From contig NZ_LMOI01000007.1 in NCBI RefSeq assembly GCF_001423525.1, positions 1-54,391 of the forward strand: 54,391 nt of DNA. The letters run 5' to 3'. The position numbers were made by a program, and so were the translations under genes. Positions within the stretch are counted from its first letter, which is position 1; every line of letters begins with the position of its first letter. The stretch is from Arthrobacter sp. Leaf137 (GTDB lineage: Bacteria; Actinomycetota; Actinomycetes; Actinomycetales; Micrococcaceae). Positions 1 to 9,049 of the stretch are shown here, piece by piece. The notes below the pieces were generated by a model. It was not told where the DNA came from. It made no database searches and was given only the letters and a program-made list of their open reading frames with translations.

Positions 1-803
1 CCATCGGGCTGGTCATTCCGGATAACAGCAACCCGTTCTTTTCGTTGCTGGCCCACGCGGTGGAAGAGGCCGCGGCCGAGCGTGGCTATGCCCTGGTGTT
101 GACCAACTCGGACGGGAACGTGGCCAAGGAGCGCCGGAACGTGCGTAACCTGGCGGCGCGGCAGGTGGATGGTGTGATCGTCTCGAGTGTGTTGATGGAG
201 CCAGGGGCGGCGGATTTCGAGTCGGCGGAGGTCCCGGTGGTGTTGTTGAACCACAGTGCCGAGGCGCCGGGGTTTAACAGTGTGGGGGTGGACCTGGTGG
301 CCGGTGCGCGGGCTGCGGTGGAGCATCTGATCGGCCACGGGCACACGCGGATTGCGTTGGCGATGGGGACGAACACGGGCAATTATTATGACGGCCGGGA
401 GGAGGGCTGGTTGCAGGCCCTGGCCGGCGCGGGCCTGCCGGAGGGCCCGATTGTGCGGACGCCGTTCACGCGGGAGGGCGGTTATGCGGCGGGCAAGCGC
501 CTGCTGGCCGGGGCGGAGCGGCCCACGGCGATTTTTGCGACGTCGGACCTGCAGGCCGTGGGGATCCTGCGGGCGCTGCACGAGGCGGGCCTGTCAGTGC
601 CGAAGGATATGGCGTTGGCGTCCTTCGATGGTTCGGCGGAAGCGGAGTACAGCTGGCCGCCGCTGACCACGGTCAGGCAGCCGGCAAAGGCCATGGCCGA
701 AGCGGCGGTGAACGCCCTCATCGGAACGGGCCGCGGCAACACCCCCGAACACCTCATCTTCCCCGCCGACCTCCAGGTCCGCCAATCCTGCGGCTGCCCC
801 TGA
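1..803 (+). CDS. LacI-family transcriptional regulator, C-terminal part (5' end outside window)
   Basis: Partial gene; the first complete codon is at base 3 and the frame is open to the window edge. The translation begins IGLVIPDNSNPFFSLLAHAV, which is the start of the periplasmic-binding-protein-like sensor domain of LacI/GalR regulators. The N-terminal HTH lies outside. Later motifs typical of the family are GHTRIALAMG, the 'AIFATSDLQAVGILRALHEAGLSVP' region and a C-terminal DLQVRQSCG end (LxxRxS). It probably binds a sugar and controls nearby uptake or catabolic genes. It converges on the DeoR gene of the leftward ABC operon, 9 bp away, so it may regulate that operon, but this is only an inference from position. 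Confidence 0.93.
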   Translation, partial: IGLVIPDNSNPFFSLLAHAVEEAAAERGYALVLTNSDGNVAKERRNVRNLAARQVDGVIVSSVLMEPGAADFESAEVPVVLLNHSAEAPGFNSVGVDLVAGARAAVEHLIGHGHTRIALAMGTNTGNYYDGREEGWLQALAGAGLPEGPIVRTPFTREGGYAAGKRLLAGAERPTAIFATSDLQAVGILRALHEAGLSVPKDMALASFDGSAEAEYSWPPLTTVRQPAKAMAEAAVNALIGTGRGNTPEHLIFPADLQVRQSCGCP

Positions 804-812
804 GTATTTGCC

Positions 813-1616
813 TTAGGCCGGCTGGCCCAGGGCGGGCGCAAGCCGCAGCCTGCCAACCCTGTCCCGCAGGATGCGCTGCGCATCGGGACCGAGCCCGGGA
901 TCGCTGATGACCTCGTCCACGTCGTCCAGCGACGCAATGGAACTGATGCCCAGCACGCCCCATTTGGTGTGGTCCGCCAGCACCACGGTCTTGCGGGCTG
1001 CGGCCACGAAAGCCCGGTCCGTCTCGGCCTCCAGGAGGTTGGGGGTGGTGAAACCGGCTGCGGAGTCCATGCCATGGACACCGAGGAACAGCAGGTCCAG
1101 GTGCAGCTGCTTGAGTGCGCTCGTGGCGATGGGGCCCACCAGGGCGTCCGAGGGCGTGCGCTGGCCGCCGATCAGGATCACAGTGGAGCTGTAGCGGGCC
1201 GGGCCCGTGGCGGCTGCGTGGTGGAACAGGTCGGCGATGCGCACCGAGTTGGTGACCACGGTGATGGGCGGCCCGTTGACCAGTTCCTTGGCAAGGGCCC
1301 ACGTGGTGGTCCCGGCACTCAGGCCGACCGCCATCCCTTCCTGCACCAGAGCGGCCGCTTCCACCGCAATGGCCCGCTTCTCCGCTGTCAGCTGGGTGGA
1401 CTTCTGCTCGAAGCCGGGCTCGTGGGTGCTGGCATCACCGGGCAGCTTCGCGCCGCCGTGGATGCGCTCCAGCTTGCCGCCCTCCTCCAGCAGTTCGATG
1501 TCCCGGCGGACAGTCATCAGCGAGACGCCCAGTTGCTGGGCGAGGTCCGAGACGCGGACAACCCGTTCGCGCTGGACGACGTCCACTATTGCCTGGTGGC
1601 GTGCTGCGGGGAGCAT
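813..1616 (-). CDS. DeoR/GlpR-family transcriptional regulator
   Basis: 267-aa repressor-type protein. An N-terminal DeoR winged HTH is clear (MLPAARHQAIVDVV, then VSDLAQQLGVSLMTVRRDIE and the IHGGA signature). It is followed by the DeoR sugar-phosphate sensor domain (AVGLSAGTTTWALAKEL, TVVTNSVRIADLF, LVGPIATSAL, LADHTKWG). The ATG at 1616 was chosen over an upstream in-frame codon because the protein then starts at the family's usual MLPAARH and AAGGATCTCC precedes it. It is the last gene of the leftward ABC transporter operon, 57 bp after the MalG-like permease, so it probably senses a phosphorylated intermediate of the imported sugar and feeds back on the operon. Confidence 0.93.
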   Translation of the reverse strand: MLPAARHQAIVDVVQRERVVRVSDLAQQLGVSLMTVRRDIELLEEGGKLERIHGGAKLPGDASTHEPGFEQKSTQLTAEKRAIAVEAAALVQEGMAVGLSAGTTTWALAKELVNGPPITVVTNSVRIADLFHHAAATGPARYSSTVILIGGQRTPSDALVGPIATSALKQLHLDLLFLGVHGMDSAAGFTTPNLLEAETDRAFVAAARKTVVLADHTKWGVLGISSIASLDDVDEVISDPGLGPDAQRILRDRVGRLRLAPALGQPA

Positions 1617-1673
1617 GGAGATCCTTTCGTGCTGGGGTGGGGGAGCTGTCTCCCCGTCACCTTCCATGATGGT

Positions 1674-2597
1674 CTACCCCTTGCTGGAACCAAGAGTCAG
1701 GCCCGCAACAAACTGCCGTTGCAGGAGCAGGTAGATCACCAGCGTGGGGATGACGGTGATCACTGCCCCCGCCGCCAGGAGGTTGTAGTTGCTCAGGAAC
1801 TCGCCCTGCAGGTTGTTGATGGCCGTGGTGATCGGGAGCCGGTTGCCGCTCTGGATGAAGATCAGGGGCCAGAAGTAGTCGTTGTAGATGAAGATGACCT
1901 GGAGGGTGCCGAGCGCCGCGAAGGCCGGCCGGCAGAGCGGCATGATGATTTCCCGGTACTGCCGCCAGATGCCGGCTCCGTCCACCAGCGCCGCCTCCGT
2001 CAGGTCCGCCGAGAGGGCCTTCATGTAGTTGGACAGCACGAACGTGCAGAAACCCATCTGGAAAGCGGTGTTGACGGCGATGACGATGATGTAGGTGTTC
2101 AGCATGTTCCCGGAGTCGCTGAACGAATAGGGCACTTCGAAGTGCTTGGCCATTTCGAAAAGTGGCGCCGCAAGGACCTGCGGGGGCAGCAGGTTGCCGG
2201 CGGTAAACATGATGAGCAGGGTGACGTTGAACTTCCAGCTCACCCGGCTGACGGCAAAGGCCATGAGGGACGCCAGGAAGAGGGTCAGCAGTACGGCGGG
2301 GACGGTGATGATGACGGAGTTCCAGAAGTACGTGGCGAACCCGCCCTGGGTCCAGGCCTGCACGAAGTTGTCGAAGTTGAAGTCACCGGCGAAGCTGAAG
2401 TACCCGTGCTCGTTAGTGGAGGCCACCGGCCGGAGCGCCGTGTACAGCGACCATCCCAGGGGAATCAGCCACATCACGGCCATGACCAGCAGGAAGATGT
2501 GCATGCCGTAGTGGCGCTTGGGCCTGCTGCCGGTCCGCTGCGCGGAAGCGGCTTGGATCCGGCCGGTGCGGACCGTGCGTGCTGGGGTGGTGCTCAT
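1674..2597 (-). CDS. carbohydrate ABC transporter permease, MalG-like (CUT1)
   Basis: 307-aa inner-membrane permease with about six hydrophobic segments. It carries the EAA loop that docks the ATPase (EAALVDGAGIWRQYREIIMPL) and a C-terminal QRQFVAGLTLGSSKG end typical of MalG/UgpE proteins. The start codon overlaps the stop of the MalF-like permease by 4 bp (ATGA), which indicates translational coupling. Together with the upstream permease and binding protein it forms a sugar or oligosaccharide importer. No ATP-binding subunit is encoded here, so a shared MsiK/UgpC-type ATPase elsewhere is expected. Confidence 0.95.
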   Translation of the reverse strand: MSTTPARTVRTGRIQAASAQRTGSRPKRHYGMHIFLLVMAVMWLIPLGWSLYTALRPVASTNEHGYFSFAGDFNFDNFVQAWTQGGFATYFWNSVIITVPAVLLTLFLASLMAFAVSRVSWKFNVTLLIMFTAGNLLPPQVLAAPLFEMAKHFEVPYSFSDSGNMLNTYIIVIAVNTAFQMGFCTFVLSNYMKALSADLTEAALVDGAGIWRQYREIIMPLCRPAFAALGTLQVIFIYNDYFWPLIFIQSGNRLPITTAINNLQGEFLSNYNLLAAGAVITVIPTLVIYLLLQRQFVAGLTLGSSKG

Positions 2598-3565
2598 GCT
2601 CTGTTCTCCTTGCCAAAGGTGCGGCTGAGGTAGAAGACGATGGGGACGAGGGAGATGACCAGCAGCACCACAGCCAGGGCTGAGCCGACGCCGATCACCT
2701 GGCCTTCTCCCACGAGGTTCTGGATCACCAGGGCGCTGAGCATCTCCAGGCCGTTGGTGCCGCGGTTGATGACGTAGACCACGTCAAAGGCGCGGAGGGA
2801 TTCGATGATGGTGATCACCACGATGACGATGTTGATGGGGCGCATCGCCGGGAACACCACCCGGAAGAAGGTCTGGTAGGCGTTGGCGCCGTCGATGGAG
2901 GCCGCCTCCCGCAGGCTGGGGTCCACGCCCTTCAGGCCGGCCAAATAGAGGAGCATGACGTAGCCGGCGTGCCGCCAGGTGGCCGCGATCATGGCGGCCC
3001 AGATGTTCACGGACGAGTCCCCGAACCAGTCCACCGCCTGGGGTGTCCCGGCGGTGCCGAGGATGAAGTTCAGGAGGCCGTTATCGCGTTGGTAGAACAG
3101 CTGCCAGATGATGCCGATGAGGGCCAGGGAGAGCATCACGGGAGCGAAGAAGATGCTCTGGTAGATCTTGCTGCCGCGGATGTTCTGGTCCAGCAGCACC
3201 GCCAGCAGCAGGCCGAGCGGCGTAGCGATCAGGGCCAGGAAGAGCAGCCACATGAGGTTGTGCTGGACGGCCGGCCAGAAGGGCGGGTAGTCCTGGGTGA
3301 TGTACTGGTAGTTTTCGGTGCCGGCAGGCCGGATATCGGCCAGGTCCAGCCCGTTCCACCGGGTGAAGCTGAGCCCGATGGACATCAGCGTCGGCAGCCA
3401 TACCAGGGCCAGTTCGATCAGGGTGGGGATGCCCACCATCAGCGACAGGACCACTTTGTCCCGGCCGGTCAGGCGGCGGACCCGGCCGCCCCTGGTCCGG
3501 CCGATCCGGCCGCCGCCGGGTTCCTGCGCTTCCGGCGGGATCAATTCTTGCGCGGTGCTGCTCAT
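2594..3565 (-). CDS. carbohydrate ABC transporter permease, MalF-like (CUT1)
   Basis: 323-aa membrane protein. A cytoplasmic Arg/Gly-rich N-terminus of about 40 residues precedes the first membrane span (VVLSLMVGIPTLIELALVWLP). The family EAA loop is present (LREAASIDGANAYQTFFRVVFPAM). It pairs with the MalG-like protein to form the translocation channel. The start is ATG with an upstream GGGAAGA-like ribosome site. It lies 137 bp after the binding-protein gene; that gap holds a very stable hairpin (3633-3667) that could lower permease expression relative to the binding protein. Confidence 0.95.
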   Translation of the reverse strand: MSSTAQELIPPEAQEPGGGRIGRTRGGRVRRLTGRDKVVLSLMVGIPTLIELALVWLPTLMSIGLSFTRWNGLDLADIRPAGTENYQYITQDYPPFWPAVQHNLMWLLFLALIATPLGLLLAVLLDQNIRGSKIYQSIFFAPVMLSLALIGIIWQLFYQRDNGLLNFILGTAGTPQAVDWFGDSSVNIWAAMIAATWRHAGYVMLLYLAGLKGVDPSLREAASIDGANAYQTFFRVVFPAMRPINIVIVVITIIESLRAFDVVYVINRGTNGLEMLSALVIQNLVGEGQVIGVGSALAVVLLVISLVPIVFYLSRTFGKENRA

Positions 3566-3632
3566 GGAAATCTTCCCTCTGCTGGTGGGACGCCGCCGGG
3601 GCGGTGCTGCTGGGTGGGGACGCTGGAAGGGA

Positions 3633-3667
3633 ACGGACGACGGCGGGCGTGCGCCGCCGTCGTCCGT
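3633..3667 (-). promoter_or_regulatory. intercistronic hairpin between binding-protein and permease genes
   Basis: A perfect 13-bp inverted repeat (ACGGACGACGGCG at 3633-3645, its complement at 3655-3667) with a 9-nt loop lies between the SBP stop (3703) and the MalF start (3565). There is no T-tract after it. By analogy with malE-malF intergenic hairpins it probably protects the SBP transcript end or partly terminates transcription, which would give more SBP than permease. This role is inferred. Confidence 0.6.
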
Positions 3668-3702
3668 CCTGCAGTGCTGCGGTGCCGGTGTGCTGTGGGC
3701 GG

Positions 3703-5013
3703 CTACTGCGCGGCGTAGAGGGTCTTGGCCTGCGCCTCGAGGTTTTTGACGTCCATCTTGCCGTCCTTGATGAAGCTCTGGAGGGCGGGAATCATCACGT
3801 TGTTGGCCATGGCCGGCAACGCGTCACGGTCGAAGAACTGGCTGATGTACTTCGCATCCGCAATGGTTTCGGCACACTTCTTGTTCAGCGGGCTGAACTT
3901 GGAGGTGTCGGTGCCCTTGGCGGTGGCGATGTTGGAGGCATCCACTGCGGCGTAGGCATCCTGCGCCTCGGGTGTGCCCAGGTATGCCATGAAGTCCCGC
4001 GCAGCCTTGTTCTCGCCGCCCTTCTTGGAGAGCAGGAGGCCGTCGATGGGGGCCTCGACGGCGTCCCGGCCCTCCATGGCGATCTCCGGGAAGGCGAAGA
4101 AGTCGATGTCGGCCAGCACTGCCGCGTCGGTGAACTGCTGGGTCACGAAGGAGCCCAGCAGGTACATGCCGGTCTTCTTGGCCTCAAGGGACTTGGCGGC
4201 GTCCTGCCAGGTCTGGCCGAGGGCTCCGGGATCCTGGAACGGCAGCAGCGCCGACCAGGTGTCAAAGACGGCGCTGACCTTCTGCTGGTCCCAGGATTCC
4301 TTGTGCGCGCTCAGGTCCACGTGGAACTGGTAGCCGTTCAGCCGCATGTTGATGTAGTCGAAGGTGCCCATGGCGGGCCAGCCGTCCTTGTCAGCGAAGC
4401 CGATGGGGATGATGCCGTCCCCCTGCATCTTGGCGGCGAGGGTCTTGAGGGCGTCAAAGGTTTCCGGAACCTCGTACCCCTTCTCGGCCCACAGGCTCTT
4501 CCGGTAGAAGAACCCCCACGGGTAGTTGTAGTTGGGGACGAAGTACAGCTTGCCGTCCGGCCCGGTGGAGGCCTTCTTCAGGGCATCGGAATAGTTTGCG
4601 CCGATGGTTTCCCAGACATCGTCGATGGGAGCCAGGAGTCCCTTTTCGGCGTAGTACTGCATCCGGTAGCCGGCAAACCAGGTGAAGGTGTCATCCGGGG
4701 AACCCTGGAGGTAGGAGTTGATCTTGTTCTGGAAGTCGTTGTGGGGGACCGTGTTGGTGGTGACCTTCCTGCCGGTCTTGGCCGTGAAGGCATCGGTGAC
4801 TGCCTGGTAGGCCCGCTTGGGCACGTCGTCGGAGGAGCCGGAGCCGAAGGTCAGCCCGCCGGAATCGGTACCTGTTGCGGAGGGTGCGCTGCCGCCGGTG
4901 CAGGCTGCGAGGAACGGGATGCCGGCCAGGCTGGCAGCGCCAACGCCGGCGGTCTTGAGGATGCTCCGCCTGCTCGGGAAGGCAGTTGCGGACGCATCAA
5001 ACGGTGAAGCCAT
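3703..5013 (-). CDS. sugar ABC transporter substrate-binding lipoprotein
   Basis: 436-aa extracellular binding protein of the CUT1 family. The N-terminus carries a twin-arginine-like motif (RRSILK, residues 15-20) followed by a hydrophobic stretch and a lipobox FLAAC (Cys about 38), so it is likely a Tat-exported lipoprotein. Family features include FTAKTGRKVTTNTVPHNDFQNKI and a C-terminal SFIKDGKMDVKNLEAQAKTL. The ATG at 5013 was preferred over an upstream GTG because GGGAGAGAAC precedes it and the signal peptide then has a normal length. It is the first gene of the leftward operon SBP-MalF-MalG-DeoR; substrate unknown. Confidence 0.95.
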   Translation of the reverse strand: MASPFDASATAFPSRRSILKTAGVGAASLAGIPFLAACTGGSAPSATGTDSGGLTFGSGSSDDVPKRAYQAVTDAFTAKTGRKVTTNTVPHNDFQNKINSYLQGSPDDTFTWFAGYRMQYYAEKGLLAPIDDVWETIGANYSDALKKASTGPDGKLYFVPNYNYPWGFFYRKSLWAEKGYEVPETFDALKTLAAKMQGDGIIPIGFADKDGWPAMGTFDYINMRLNGYQFHVDLSAHKESWDQQKVSAVFDTWSALLPFQDPGALGQTWQDAAKSLEAKKTGMYLLGSFVTQQFTDAAVLADIDFFAFPEIAMEGRDAVEAPIDGLLLSKKGGENKAARDFMAYLGTPEAQDAYAAVDASNIATAKGTDTSKFSPLNKKCAETIADAKYISQFFDRDALPAMANNVMIPALQSFIKDGKMDVKNLEAQAKTLYAAQ

Positions 5014-5039
5014 GTTCTCTCCCTTGAGTAATAGCAGCA

Positions 5040-5055
5040 TGTGAGGCACCTCACA
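5040..5055 (-). promoter_or_regulatory. CRP/GlxR-type operator TGTGA-N6-TCACA
   Basis: TGTGAGGCACCTCACA is an exact match to the cAMP-receptor-protein consensus, within an 18-bp imperfect palindrome (5039-5056, ATGTGAGG-CA-CCTCACAT). It lies just downstream of the candidate -10 box of the SBP promoter, so a bound CRP/GlxR protein would be expected to repress. A dedicated repressor with a similar palindrome is an alternative. Confidence 0.7.
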
Positions 5056-5063
5056 TCAGTACG

Positions 5064-5092
5064 ACTATAACCTCGCAAAACAGAACATGGAA
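5064..5092 (-). promoter_or_regulatory. candidate promoter of the sugar ABC operon
   Basis: Leftward -10 box TATAGT (5069-5064) with a weak -35 TTCCAT (5092-5087) at 17-bp spacing. The predicted start falls next to the CRP-type palindrome. The region is AT-rich relative to its surroundings. Confidence 0.45.
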
Positions 5093-5147
5093 GAACGCTA
5101 AATAACACTTTTTCTGGTGGCCGTTTTTGAATCGTCACAAACGCAGG

Positions 5148-5189
5148 ATGGCCCCGTTTATCCCGAAATTACGGGCTAAAAGGGGCCAT
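5148..5189 (-). terminator. hairpin terminator downstream of acs
   Basis: Inverted repeat ATGGCCCCGTTTATCCCG (5148-5165) and CGGGCTAAAAGGGGCCAT (5172-5189), with 8 bp perfect at the base and two internal mismatches, lies 32 bp after the acs stop. There is no strong T-tract, which is common for GC-rich actinobacterial terminators. Confidence 0.55.
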
Positions 5190-5221
5190 TCGGCGGTGCT
5201 GCGGCACATACTAAGCCGGTG

Positions 5222-7234
5222 TTACTTTCTGAGCGACTGCGCAATCTGCTGCATGATCGTGGGATCGGCCAGGGTGGTGGCATCGCCCGGGTCGCGGCCT
5301 TCGGCGACGTCCTTGAGCAGGCGCCGCATGATCTTGCCGGAGCGGGTCTTGGGCAGTTCCGGGACTATCAGGATGTTCTTGGGCTTGGCAATGGGGCCGA
5401 TTTCCTTGCCCACGTGGTTCCGGAGTTCCTGGACGGTTGCGTCGCCGTTGTTCGCGGCGTCGCCGCGCAGGATGACGAAGGCCACGACGGCCTGGCCTGT
5501 GGTCTCGTCCGAGGCGCCCACGACGGCGGCCTCCGCCACGGCCGGGTGTGAGACCAGGGCGGACTCGATTTCCGTGGTGGAGAGCCGGTGCCCGGACACG
5601 TTCATGACGTCATCCACCCGGCCGAGGAGCCAGATGTCGCCGTCCTCGTCCTTCTTGGCACCGTCCCCGGCGAAGTACATGGTCTCGAACCGGGACCAGT
5701 AGGTGTCCTTGAACCGTTCGGGGTCGCCCCAGATGCCGCGGAGCATGGCCGGCCAGGGTTCACGGATCACCAGGAACCCGCCGTGCCCGTCCGGCACGGA
5801 TTCACCCATCTCGTCCACCACGTCTACGGCGATGCCCGGCAGCGGGACCTGGGCCGAGCCCGGCTTGGTGGCGGTAACCCCGGGGAGCGGCGCGATCATC
5901 TGCGCGCCGGTCTCGGTCTGCCACCACGTGTCCACGATGGGGGTCTTGTCTCCGCCGATGACCTTCCGGTACCACATCCAGGCCTCGGGGTTGATGGATT
6001 CGCCCACAGAGCCAAGGACCCGAAGGGAGGACAGATCGTACTTGTCCGGGATCTCCCTGCCCCACTTCATGAACGTCCGGATCGCGGTGGGGGCTGTGTA
6101 CAGGATGGAGACCTTGTACTTTTCCACGATCTCCCACCAGCGGCCCTGGTGCGGTGAGTCCGGGGTGCCCTCGTACATGACCTGGGTGGCGCCGTTGATG
6201 AGCGGTGCGTAAGTGACGTACGAGTGCCCGGTGACCCAGCCGACGTCGGCCGTGCACCAGTACACGTCCGTCTCCGGGTGCAGGTCGAACACCGCCTTGT
6301 GCGTGTATGCGGTCTGGGTGAGGTACCCGCCGGTGGTGTGCAGGATGCCCTTGGGCTTACCGGTCGTGCCGGAGGTGTACAGGATGAACAGCGGGTGTTC
6401 GGAATCATGCCCGACGGCGGTGTGCTCGGCGGACGCTTCACCGACGGTTTCGTCCCACCAGTGGTCGCGGCCCTCGTGCCAGTCCACGTCCTGGCCGTTG
6501 CGCTTGACCACCACCACGTTGTTCACGGTGTGCCCGTCCTTGGACAGGGCGTCATCAACGGCCGGCTTCAGCGCACTCGGCTTGCCGCGGCGGTACGTCC
6601 CGTCAGCGGTGACCACCAGCTTGGCTTCAGCATCGTCGATGCGTGAGCGCAGGGCGTCGGCGGAAAAGCCGCCAAACACAACGGAGTGGACCGCGCCGAT
6701 CCGTGCGCAGGCGAGCAGCGTGATGACGGCCTCGGGGATCATGGGCAGGTAGACGGCCACGCGGTCGCCCTTGGACACGCCAAGGGATTCGAAGGCGTTC
6801 GCGGCCTTCTTCACTTCCTCAGTCAGCTCGGCGTAGGTATAGGTGCGGCTGTCACCCGGTTCGCCTTCGAAATAGATGGCGACGCGGTCGCCCAGGCCGT
6901 TTTCCACGTGCCGGTCCAGCGCGTTGTACGCGGCGTTGACTTCGCCGCCCACGAACCACTTTGCGAACGGCGGGTTGGACCAGTCAAGGGCTTCACCGAA
7001 GTCCTTGGTCCAGGTGAGCAGCTCGCGGGCCTGCTTCGCCCAGAAAGCCGGCCGGTCGGCGTCGGCCTCTGCATAATCAGTGGCCTTGACCACTGCGTTC
7101 GCCGCGAACTCCGGCGTGGGCGGGAAGGTCCTGGTCTCATGCAGCAGGTTTTCAAACGCGTCGCCCTGCTGTGCACCCTGTCCTGCCGGGGCAGCGGGAA
7201 CGGTGGCCGTGGAGCTTGGAGTGTCCTGGGACAT
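5222..7234 (-). CDS. acs: acetyl-CoA synthetase (AMP-forming)
   Basis: 670-aa enzyme making acetyl-CoA from acetate, ATP and CoA, the usual length for Acs. It shows the adenylate-forming signature [11 protein letters not shown], the WWQTETG motif and the C-terminal [11 protein letters not shown] motif, whose Lys (about 634) is the residue controlled by acetylation in known Acs enzymes. The ATG at 7234 is preferred because GAGG lies 5 nt upstream and the protein then starts MSQDTPSS; another ATG at 7252 is in frame but less well placed. It is transcribed alone, with a CRP/GlxR-like site about 150 bp upstream, consistent with carbon-catabolite control of acetate use. Confidence 0.97.
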   Translation of the reverse strand: MSQDTPSSTATVPAAPAGQGAQQGDAFENLLHETRTFPPTPEFAANAVVKATDYAEADADRPAFWAKQARELLTWTKDFGEALDWSNPPFAKWFVGGEVNAAYNALDRHVENGLGDRVAIYFEGEPGDSRTYTYAELTEEVKKAANAFESLGVSKGDRVAVYLPMIPEAVITLLACARIGAVHSVVFGGFSADALRSRIDDAEAKLVVTADGTYRRGKPSALKPAVDDALSKDGHTVNNVVVVKRNGQDVDWHEGRDHWWDETVGEASAEHTAVGHDSEHPLFILYTSGTTGKPKGILHTTGGYLTQTAYTHKAVFDLHPETDVYWCTADVGWVTGHSYVTYAPLINGATQVMYEGTPDSPHQGRWWEIVEKYKVSILYTAPTAIRTFMKWGREIPDKYDLSSLRVLGSVGESINPEAWMWYRKVIGGDKTPIVDTWWQTETGAQMIAPLPGVTATKPGSAQVPLPGIAVDVVDEMGESVPDGHGGFLVIREPWPAMLRGIWGDPERFKDTYWSRFETMYFAGDGAKKDEDGDIWLLGRVDDVMNVSGHRLSTTEIESALVSHPAVAEAAVVGASDETTGQAVVAFVILRGDAANNGDATVQELRNHVGKEIGPIAKPKNILIVPELPKTRSGKIMRRLLKDVAEGRDPGDATTLADPTIMQQIAQSLRK

Positions 7235-7637
7235 GTGAACCTCATCATTCATCGATCTTTGCTGCGCGGGATGCAGGCCACGGCCGTGCAGGGCCGCAAG
7301 CACGACACCGGGCACCGGCCGATCACGGACATACCGCAAAGAGCTGTTCCGGAATCCACCCTAACTCTTGCCGGCACGGCCATGTGTGCCTTGTCACAGT
7401 TGTGCCCGTAAGCGGCATTTTTTGTGCGGTGAATGGTTTCTGTGGCAGTCCGGCGAGGTCCCCCTGCCGCCGTTTCGGCTAGTGATCAGCCGGGCTGTTG
7501 ACTAGGCTGAAATGAAATTGTGACTTTACTTCGGGCCCGCGGGCCGGGCTCCGGGCCCGGGCGGGGGAACGGTGTTTCGACGGCACATCGTGGATCGGCC
7601 CAGGCCGGTTCCGTGCCGCCATGCTAAGGAGAGCAGA
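7235..7637. other. 403-bp divergent intergenic region acs / membrane protein
   Basis: No gene seen. It holds the acs leader on the left, a CRP/GlxR-like site at 7383-7398, and a possible rightward -35 (TTGACT, 7498-7503) in a short AT-richer stretch before a GC-rich leader. The downstream gene has a good AAGGAGAG ribosome site at about 7625-7632. Confidence 0.6.
7383..7398. promoter_or_regulatory. CRP/GlxR-like site upstream of acs
   Basis: TGTGTGCCTTGTCACA matches TGTGA-N6-TCACA at 9 of 10 fixed positions. It lies about 150 bp upstream of the acs start in the divergent intergenic region. acs is a classical CRP target in other bacteria; the assignment here is by sequence only. Confidence 0.55.
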
Positions 7638-9044
7638 ATGAACCAGCCCAGCTACGGCCAGAAAACCGGCCCCGCCACGGAAACGGGTGCCGGCCAGACC
7701 GGCGCCGCCGGGGCAGGCCAGCAGGCCGCGCCTCAAGGCGCCGGGACGCCGTTCCGCCTCGCCAAGGATTCCAACCAGGCAGTGCTTGGCCCCTTCACCG
7801 TGCGGGACCTGACGGTCTTCGTGGCCACCATTGTCCTGTTCGTTGCTTCGCTGCTGCCCATCTTCGGCGCACGCTACAACCTGTGGAACCTGAACAACCT
7901 CTTCTTCCTTGGCCTCGGAATCCTGTTGCCGCTGATTGTCTGCGCACTGTTCGCCGCCCGCCGGTTGGCGCCCGCCACGAAGATCCGCGTGGGCTCCCTC
8001 TCAGTTGACCAGTTCGCCTCGGTGTCCGCGTGCTTCGCTGTGGCGTTCTTCTTCATCTCCGTTGCCGGGGCCTATGTTCCCAGCCTGCTGGTGGGCCTGA
8101 TCGGTTCCATCATCCTGTTCGTCGCCACCGTCCTGGGCCGGTTCGTGCCCTATCTCTCCAGCGACTTCCTGGGCCGCGCCGAAGCGCCGGCACACGTGGC
8201 GGCCCGCGAGTCCGCAGTACCCGCACCGGCGCCCCGTGCACCGAAGCAGCCCAAGCCTGAAGCGGCGGCCAAGGCGGGGTCCCACCCGGAAGCGGACTCC
8301 CACCACAAGCATGAAGCCACCCCCAAGTCCCGGCTGGGCGGCAAGCTGTTCGGCGGAGCGGGGGCCGGATCCTCAGCAGTAACGCCAGGGTCTTCGCACC
8401 ATGCGCCTGAGCCTTCGCACCACGCGCCGGCGGCGGCCACCGCACCGGCAGCACGCCCGGCGGACGCCGTGGCACCCGCCACCGCTGCCGTTCCCACCGC
8501 GGCTCCGGCTCCGGCAGCAGGAGCCGCTGCGGGCACTCCCGTATCCACCGCGCCCGAAGCAGCCGACCACGCTCCCGAGGTGGACGCCGGCCCGCCAACC
8601 CAGGCCGCCGACGTCGTCCGCCCTGCTGCAGCACCGGCCGCAGAGGAAACGCAGCGCGCCAACGTTCCCGCCACCCCTGCGGGCCAGCAGGCGGCAACGC
8701 ACGACATCGTCAGCTCCCCGGCTGCCTCCGCTCCGCAGCGCACGTGGGAGCCGCCGGCCGCAACCGCTGTGCACCAGCAGGTACGGGTCGAAGAGCCGAT
8801 CGGCGCCACCGTCGATCCGTCGAGCCACGACGCCGGGGACGAGCATCCCGTCCATGAGGCCTTCTGGTTTGCCGTGGCCCAGCACCGCACCGCGTTCGAT
8901 CCGCACAGCGGTTCCCCCGCCTTCGTCATCGAGCCCGGCGGCTGGGTCCTGGCCCTGGAAGACCGCGGGCACGAGTTCCTGGTGCAGCACACGGACGGAC
9001 GCCTTGGGGTCCTCCGCGACCTCAGCAACATCGAGCGCGGCTAG
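7638..9044 (+). CDS. conserved actinobacterial membrane protein with long Ala/Pro-rich linker
   Basis: 468 aa, function unknown. A Gln/Gly/Ala-rich N-terminus (1-36) is followed by four predicted membrane spans at about residues 56-76, 86-106, 126-147 and 149-170. A low-complexity Ala/Pro/His-rich cytoplasmic or extracellular linker (about 180-400) follows, and then a compact C-terminal segment of about 65 residues ([11 protein letters not shown] ... [20 protein letters not shown]). The ATG at 7638 follows AAGGAGAGCAGA. It ends 5 bp before nth and may be co-transcribed with it. The C-terminal segment looks like a small folded domain tethered to the membrane; no catalytic motif is evident. Confidence 0.85.
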   Translation: MNQPSYGQKTGPATETGAGQTGAAGAGQQAAPQGAGTPFRLAKDSNQAVLGPFTVRDLTVFVATIVLFVASLLPIFGARYNLWNLNNLFFLGLGILLPLIVCALFAARRLAPATKIRVGSLSVDQFASVSACFAVAFFFISVAGAYVPSLLVGLIGSIILFVATVLGRFVPYLSSDFLGRAEAPAHVAARESAVPAPAPRAPKQPKPEAAAKAGSHPEADSHHKHEATPKSRLGGKLFGGAGAGSSAVTPGSSHHAPEPSHHAPAAATAPAARPADAVAPATAAVPTAAPAPAAGAAAGTPVSTAPEAADHAPEVDAGPPTQAADVVRPAAAPAAEETQRANVPATPAGQQAATHDIVSSPAASAPQRTWEPPAATAVHQQVRVEEPIGATVDPSSHDAGDEHPVHEAFWFAVAQHRTAFDPHSGSPAFVIEPGGWVLALEDRGHEFLVQHTDGRLGVLRDLSNIERG

Positions 9045-9049
9045 CCCCC

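Noticed and set aside
969..2633. Long rightward ORF (554 codons) opposite the DeoR and permease genes
   Set aside because: It is a GC-rich antisense frame with low-complexity Gly/Asp/Arg/His composition, opposite well-supported genes; no domain is recognisable.
8150..9031. Leftward frame opposite the Ala/Pro-rich membrane protein
   Set aside because: Cys/Trp/Gly/Ala-rich translation is typical of the complement of Ala/Pro codons, not of a real protein.
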